Assembly: GCA_035440755.1 (NCBI GenBank)
Contig: DAORND010000099.1
Coordinates: forward strand, 1-9,790
Reading direction: 5' to 3'
DNA: 9,790 nucleotides
From: Aquimonas sp002352135
Lineage (GTDB): Bacteria; Pseudomonadota; Gammaproteobacteria; Xanthomonadales; Xanthomonadaceae
Both the position numbers and the translations under genes were made by a program. Below the pieces are notes generated by a model, which ran no database searches, was not told the origin of the DNA, and was given only the letters and a program-made list of their open reading frames with translations. Below are positions 6,656-9,790 of this stretch, piece by piece (positions within the stretch are counted from its first letter, which is position 1; every line of letters begins with the position of its first letter).

Positions 6656-9304
6656 ATGAACCTAGCCGTCAGCCCAAGCGAACCCTCGAACAGTGCGACC
6701 GTGCTGCGCACCCTGCTGGTCAGCGATCTGGTCGACTCCACGCAATGGGTCAGTCGCCTTGGCGATCAGCTCGCGGCCGATCTGATCCGTCAGCACGACC
6801 GGCTGGTTCGCAACCTGTTGCGCGTGCATGGCGGACAGGAGATCGACAAGACCGACGGCATGCTCAGCCTGTTTGATCGCCCGATCCACGCCATCGGCTT
6901 TGCCTTGGAATACCAGCGCGCCCTTCGCGAGTTCAGCGCCAAGCTGCCGCTCAAGGTGCAGGCGCGCATCGGCATCCATGTTGGTGAAGTGCGCACCTGG
7001 ATCAACGATGCCGATGACATCGCCCACGGCGCCAAACCGATGGAAGTGGAAGGTTTGGCCAAGCCCGTCGCCGCCCGCTTGATGAGCCTCGCCCAGCCCG
7101 AACAGATTCTGCTGTCGAGCGTGGCCTACACCTTGGCGCATCGCGCCGAAGGCGAACTCGGTGCCTCGCTGGCCCGGCTGGAATGGATGCAGCATGGCCG
7201 CTTCAAGCTGAAAGGCGTGGACGAGGCCATCGCTGTGTTCGAGGTCGGCGAGCCCGGCCTCGCACCACTCAAGACCCCGGCCTGGTCGGGCAAGGCGCAT
7301 CGCGAAACCCCGCTCTGGCGGCGGCCCGGCATGCTGGCGCTGGAAGTCCTGATCCTCGCCGTATTGATCGGATTTCCGACCTGGCAATGGCTGCAGCCCA
7401 AGCTCGCCATCGCCTTTGCCGAGCGCGACTGGATTGTGCTGGGTGATGTGCGCAATCTCACGGGCGATGTGCGTTTCGACGAGGGCCTGCAGGAAGCCTT
7501 CCGGCTCAGCATGGAACAGTCCAACCACGTCAACGTGCTGTCCGACCTGCGCTTGGCGCAAGCCCTGGAGTTGATGCAGCGCGATCCCGACGAGACCCGC
7601 GTGGATCGCGAGGTCGGTGCCGAACTGGCCCAGCGCCTCGGTGCGCGCGCCCTGCTGTTGCCCACCATCGCCGAAGTCGGCGGCAAACTGCGCCTTACCG
7701 CCGAAGTGATCGATCCCGGCACCCAGGCCACCGTTTATGCGGAATCGGTCGACGGCGGCCAAGCCAGCGAGGTGCTGCCTGCGGTCGATCAACTCAACCA
7801 ACGCCTGCGCGACCGCCTGGGTGAAGCGACGGCGAGCATTCAGAACAGTGATCTGCCCTTGGCGCAAGTCGCTACCGACAATCTGGATGCGTTGCGGGCG
7901 TTTACTCTCTCCCAAGAAGCAGGGCGAAAGGGTGAAACAGAACGCGAGCGCCAATTGCTCCAGCACGCGCTGAGTCTCGACCCGCATTTCGGGCGAGCTA
8001 GACTGGAGTTGGCTACCGTCTTTCGCGATGCTGCGATGCGTGCGGAAATGGCCGCGGAACTGGCTTTGTTGAATGCCGATCTGGATCGACTGACGCCACG
8101 TGAAAGGCTTTACCTGGACGCGGTGCGTGCAAATCTGCAGGGCGGCACACCGGAGGGGCTCAAGCGTTGGCGCTTGCTGGCCGAGATGTATCCGGATTTT
8201 TATCGGGGTGTTAATACATACGGCTATATCGCGTGGTTGCAGGGCATCGATTGGAATGCAGCGCGCGAAGCGCTGACGACTGGCGCTTCCGACAAAAATC
8301 CCTTTCGTGGCACTGCGGTCTATCTGCTCGGCGTGATGTATCTGGCCGAGCAGCGCTATCCGGAAGCGATCAGCCAGTTTCAGACCGCCGTCGCCTTGGG
8401 CTCGGGCTTTCAACGCGAGTTCTACGCCCGCGCCTATGCCGCGCAACGGCAATGGCCCAAGGCCTGGCAGGTATTTGTCGAAGCGCCCCCCACCGATGAT
8501 GCCAAGACCCAATGGGAACACCAGCACGCCGAGGCACTGATGCACATCGATGCGGGCGACTGGCAGCGCGGGCTGGTGTTGTTGGACGGCGTGCGCGAGG
8601 CCAGCCGGAGCGGTAGTCTTCGACTGGCTCGCGCCTGGGCATCCGCACGCCTGGCCACTGGAAGTCTGCTGTGGGATGGCGATACGCTGAGGCAGGAACT
8701 GCAGCAGTTCTGGCGCGAAGAACAGGCGGTACCGGCCAAGAGTGACGACCCGGAACACCACCTCGACCGCATTCGCCGTCTGCATCTGCTGGCCTGGCTG
8801 GCGTGGCAGCACGGCGAGGCCGAACTGGCGGTGGCCGCCGAATCCTTGGCTGCACCCCTGATGCCTGCGGCGCTGCCGCATGAATTGCAGCAGCGCGTGC
8901 TGCTGACCCAGGCTGCTCGCGCCCTGCATCAACACGACCCGGTGCAGGCCCGCGATCTGCTGCTACCCCTGCTGGATGGTCGCGAACTCTGCGCCGTACA
9001 TGCCAGCCTGTTGGACAGCTACCGTCAACTCGGTGATCGCACTGCGGCCTTGCGCGAAGCGGATTGGCTAAGCGCCCATCGAGGACGCGCTTACGCCGAA
9101 GCGCAAGGCGATTACGTCCTGATGGGCTACAACGTTGTGCGCAGTCAACTGGCCGGATTGGACGCTGCCGAATTGGCAACCGCCGAGCAACGGACTTCGC
9201 GGCTGTCGCAGTTCCGCAGCAACTGGCCTGCCAAAGCGCTGCAATGGCCCCAACCCATGCAGGACCGCCTTGCGGCGTTGGGCGTTGCCGAGCCCGCGCC
9301 ATGA
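6656..9304 (+). CDS. Putative peptide modification system cyclase (class III cyclase-like domain, TM helix, TPR region)
   Basis: The 882-residue protein has four regions. Residues about 15-198 are a class III adenylate/guanylate cyclase-like domain (LLVSDLVDST with D24; EIDKTDGMLSLF with D67; ARIGIHVGEV; GLAKPVAARL with R141). A single hydrophobic helix spans about 225-246, preceded by WRRP, predicting the cyclase domain in the cytoplasm. Residues about 250-370 resemble the TolB-N-like domain that follows the TM segment in many cyclase/CadC-type TPR proteins (V-x-N-L-T-G, RALLLPTIAEVGGKLRLTAEVID). The rest (about 400-860) is helical and TPR-like (for example 551-583), so extracytoplasmic. The whole matches, from memory, the Lysobacterales family 'putative peptide modification system cyclase', found with an NHLP-related peptide and a SagB-related dehydrogenase; the peptide gene sits 90 bp downstream in convergent orientation. 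The motif normally KTxGDG is shortened, and the transition-state Asn is Pro137, so nucleotide cyclisation is not assured. The ribosome site before ATG 6656 is weak. Biological role is unknown. Confidence 0.85.
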   Translation: MNLAVSPSEPSNSATVLRTLLVSDLVDSTQWVSRLGDQLAADLIRQHDRLVRNLLRVHGGQEIDKTDGMLSLFDRPIHAIGFALEYQRALREFSAKLPLKVQARIGIHVGEVRTWINDADDIAHGAKPMEVEGLAKPVAARLMSLAQPEQILLSSVAYTLAHRAEGELGASLARLEWMQHGRFKLKGVDEAIAVFEVGEPGLAPLKTPAWSGKAHRETPLWRRPGMLALEVLILAVLIGFPTWQWLQPKLAIAFAERDWIVLGDVRNLTGDVRFDEGLQEAFRLSMEQSNHVNVLSDLRLAQALELMQRDPDETRVDREVGAELAQRLGARALLLPTIAEVGGKLRLTAEVIDPGTQATVYAESVDGGQASEVLPAVDQLNQRLRDRLGEATASIQNSDLPLAQVATDNLDALRAFTLSQEAGRKGETERERQLLQHALSLDPHFGRARLELATVFRDAAMRAEMAAELALLNADLDRLTPRERLYLDAVRANLQGGTPEGLKRWRLLAEMYPDFYRGVNTYGYIAWLQGIDWNAAREALTTGASDKNPFRGTAVYLLGVMYLAEQRYPEAISQFQTAVALGSGFQREFYARAYAAQRQWPKAWQVFVEAPPTDDAKTQWEHQHAEALMHIDAGDWQRGLVLLDGVREASRSGSLRLARAWASARLATGSLLWDGDTLRQELQQFWREEQAVPAKSDDPEHHLDRIRRLHLLAWLAWQHGEAELAVAAESLAAPLMPAALPHELQQRVLLTQAARALHQHDPVQARDLLLPLLDGRELCAVHASLLDSYRQLGDRTAALREADWLSAHRGRAYAEAQGDYVLMGYNVVRSQLAGLDAAELATAEQRTSRLSQFRSNWPAKALQWPQPMQDRLAALGVAEPAP

Positions 9305-9394
9305 GTCGGCTGCGGGCTGCACACTAAGTTTCCGAGGCAACGTGAATTTCCTCGACAACCTTCGCGACTCGCCTTGTTGGCCTAGTGAATTCCC

Positions 9395-9661
9395 TCAGCC
9401 GATCTTGACCTTCGGTGCTTGCATCGCCATTGCCGCCGTGAACTGCCCGTTCTGCATCTCCTGCAACACCGCCGCAAAAGTCGCTTTGTCGGCCAGCGCG
9501 CAGGCGCTCTGTGTAGCGTCGAGGTGGTTGTCCACTTCCGACGGATCAATGCCAATAGCAATCAAGGCTTGGGCATTGTCCTGCTGGAACAGACTGCGAA
9601 AGGCGTCGTCGGTGGAGAGGCGTTGAACCAGATCCAGTTGTTGCGCTTGCGTGAGTGCCAT
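9395..9661 (-). CDS. NHLP-related RiPP precursor peptide (putative modified peptide)
   Basis: This 88-residue protein begins with a helical leader-like segment: MALTQAQQLDLVQRLSTDDA, then F-R-S-L-F-x-x-D-x-x-x-A-L-x-x-x-G-I (residues 21-38). That is the signature of nitrile-hydratase-alpha-like leader peptides used by ribosomally made, modified peptides. The C-terminal part (about 41-88) has one Cys (C54, in QSACALADKA) and a tail ending QAPKVKIG. No double-Gly protease site is evident, so the leader/core border is unclear. It fits the family I know as 'NHLP-related RiPP peptide', the partner of the cyclase encoded convergently. ATG 9661 was preferred to an in-frame start at 9721 because AGGGGAG lies 4 nt before it, because the added 20 residues (Pro/Arg/Cys-rich) do not look like a leader, and because the candidate promoter lies inside that extension. 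A non-RiPP small nitrile-hydratase-like protein is the main alternative. Confidence 0.8.
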   Translation of the reverse strand: MALTQAQQLDLVQRLSTDDAFRSLFQQDNAQALIAIGIDPSEVDNHLDATQSACALADKATFAAVLQEMQNGQFTAAMAMQAPKVKIG

Positions 9662-9668
9662 GGAACTC

Positions 9669-9690
9669 CCCTGTTGGCGTGGAAACAGGG
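9669..9690 (-). promoter_or_regulatory. Inverted repeat overlapping the ribosome binding site of the peptide gene
   Basis: CCCTGTT (9669-9675) and AACAGGG (9684-9690) form a perfect 7-bp inverted repeat with an 8-nt spacer. On the reverse-strand transcript the downstream arm contributes the first bases of the AGGGGAG ribosome site of the peptide gene, so an RNA hairpin would hide it. The predicted transcription start falls in or next to the upstream arm, so it could instead be a DNA operator at the start site. The sequence does not decide between the two. Confidence 0.4.
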
Positions 9691-9693
9691 CGC

Positions 9694-9721
9694 AGGATAG
9701 CAGCCGAGGGGGATCGATCAA
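9694..9721 (-). promoter_or_regulatory. Candidate sigma-70-type promoter of the peptide gene
   Basis: Read on the reverse strand, TTGATC (9721-9716) and TATCCT (9699-9694) are separated by 16 bp, and the -10 is extended by TGC directly before it. Each hexamer matches consensus at four positions. The start of transcription would fall near 9687, about 25 nt before the ATG at 9661. An 8-bp palindrome GATCGATC (9712-9719) overlaps the -35. Confidence 0.45.
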
Positions 9722-9759
9722 TGCCTTTGCGAGTCGCGTTGGTCCTCATGCGGGCTCGT

Positions 9760-9765
9760 TACAAT
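9760..9765 (+). promoter_or_regulatory. Candidate -10 element for the rightmost gene
   Basis: TACAAT (5 of 6 to TATAAT) ends 6 bp before the ATG at 9772, so a normal spacing would start the transcript at or next to that A, giving a leaderless or nearly leaderless mRNA. A poor -35 (TTGGTC at 9739-9744) is spaced 15 bp away. It lies back to back with the peptide promoter in the 110-bp gap 9662-9771. Confidence 0.4.
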
Positions 9766-9771
9766 GCCGCC

Positions 9772-9790
9772 ATGTCGAATCCCTTTTCCC
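9772..9790 (+). CDS. Start of an unidentified gene (cut off by the window edge)
   Basis: ATG at 9772 opens a frame reading MSNPFS before the window ends. Support is the strong -10-like TACAAT just upstream, the divergent position relative to the peptide gene, and the absence of any other gene signal there. No ribosome binding site precedes it, consistent with leaderless translation. Six residues do not allow identification. Its place next to the peptide gene makes a maturation enzyme or transporter for that peptide possible, but this is only context. Confidence 0.4.

Noticed and set aside
6662..8935. Very long reverse open frame (757 codons) opposite the cyclase gene
   Set aside because: It exists because GC-biased third positions remove stops on the opposite strand. 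Its product is Gln/His/Gly-rich, lacks recognisable domains and has no promoter or ribosome site.
9301..9327. Eight-codon frame overlapping the cyclase stop (ATGA)
   Set aside because: Too short and unsupported; the start/stop overlap occurs easily by chance.
9305..9394. Terminator in the convergent gap between cyclase and peptide genes
   Set aside because: Only a weak 5-bp stem (CGAGG/CCTCG with a 12-nt loop) was seen; it is not enough to call a terminator.
9662..9721. 20-residue upstream extension of the peptide (start at 9721)
   Set aside because: The candidate promoter and inverted repeat lie within it, and the ATG at 9661 has a near-perfect ribosome site.
1..9790. CRISPR array, tRNA, rRNA, insertion sequence or prophage genes
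   Set aside because: No regularly spaced short repeats, tRNA-like cloverleaf, transposase motifs or terminal inverted repeats were found; the only tandem repeats are the coding Ig-like units.

Overview
The window looks like a chromosomal segment of a GC-rich gammaproteobacterium, most likely of the Lysobacterales (Xanthomonadales). The support is the high GC at third codon positions, an S46 exopeptidase, a surface protein ending in a domain that opens with an F-x-DGFE motif, and above all a cyclase/precursor-peptide pair of a type I know mainly from that order. The taxonomic call is inference; no rRNA or tRNA is present.

Layout. (1) 2-2035 (+): the C-terminal two thirds or less of a large secreted repeat protein (cadherin/Ig-like repeats, then a DUF11 domain, then a short terminal domain), closed by two hairpins, the second a strong terminator. 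(2) 2165-3220 (+): a cytoplasmic signalling protein with an N-terminal cyclic-nucleotide-binding domain and a C-terminal GGDEF diguanylate cyclase domain. (3) 3305-5362 (+): an exported S46 dipeptidyl-peptidase, followed by a hairpin in a convergent gap. (4) 5437-6408 (-): an aldo/keto reductase of the Kv-beta-like (AKR6-type) group. (5) 6656-9304 (+): an 882-residue membrane protein with an N-terminal class III nucleotide cyclase-like domain, one transmembrane helix, a TolB-N-like extracytoplasmic domain and a long TPR-like helical region; it matches the family I know as 'putative peptide modification system cyclase'. (6) 9395-9661 (-): an 88-residue peptide resembling nitrile-hydratase-like leader peptides ('NHLP-related RiPP peptide'), convergent with the cyclase. 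(7) 9772-end (+): the first codons of a further gene, divergent from the peptide gene.

The part most worth attention is 6656-9790: a probable, functionally uncharacterised ribosomal-peptide system. The cyclase and precursor are here. The usual third partner, a SagB-related 'putative peptide maturation dehydrogenase', is not visible and may lie just beyond the right edge. The peptide promoter region carries an inverted repeat whose one arm overlaps its ribosome binding site. The cyclase domain has substitutions at positions normally needed for catalysis, so it may act as a binding or sensing module rather than a conventional cyclase. The other genes look like independent units with their own promoters; the window is not one operon.
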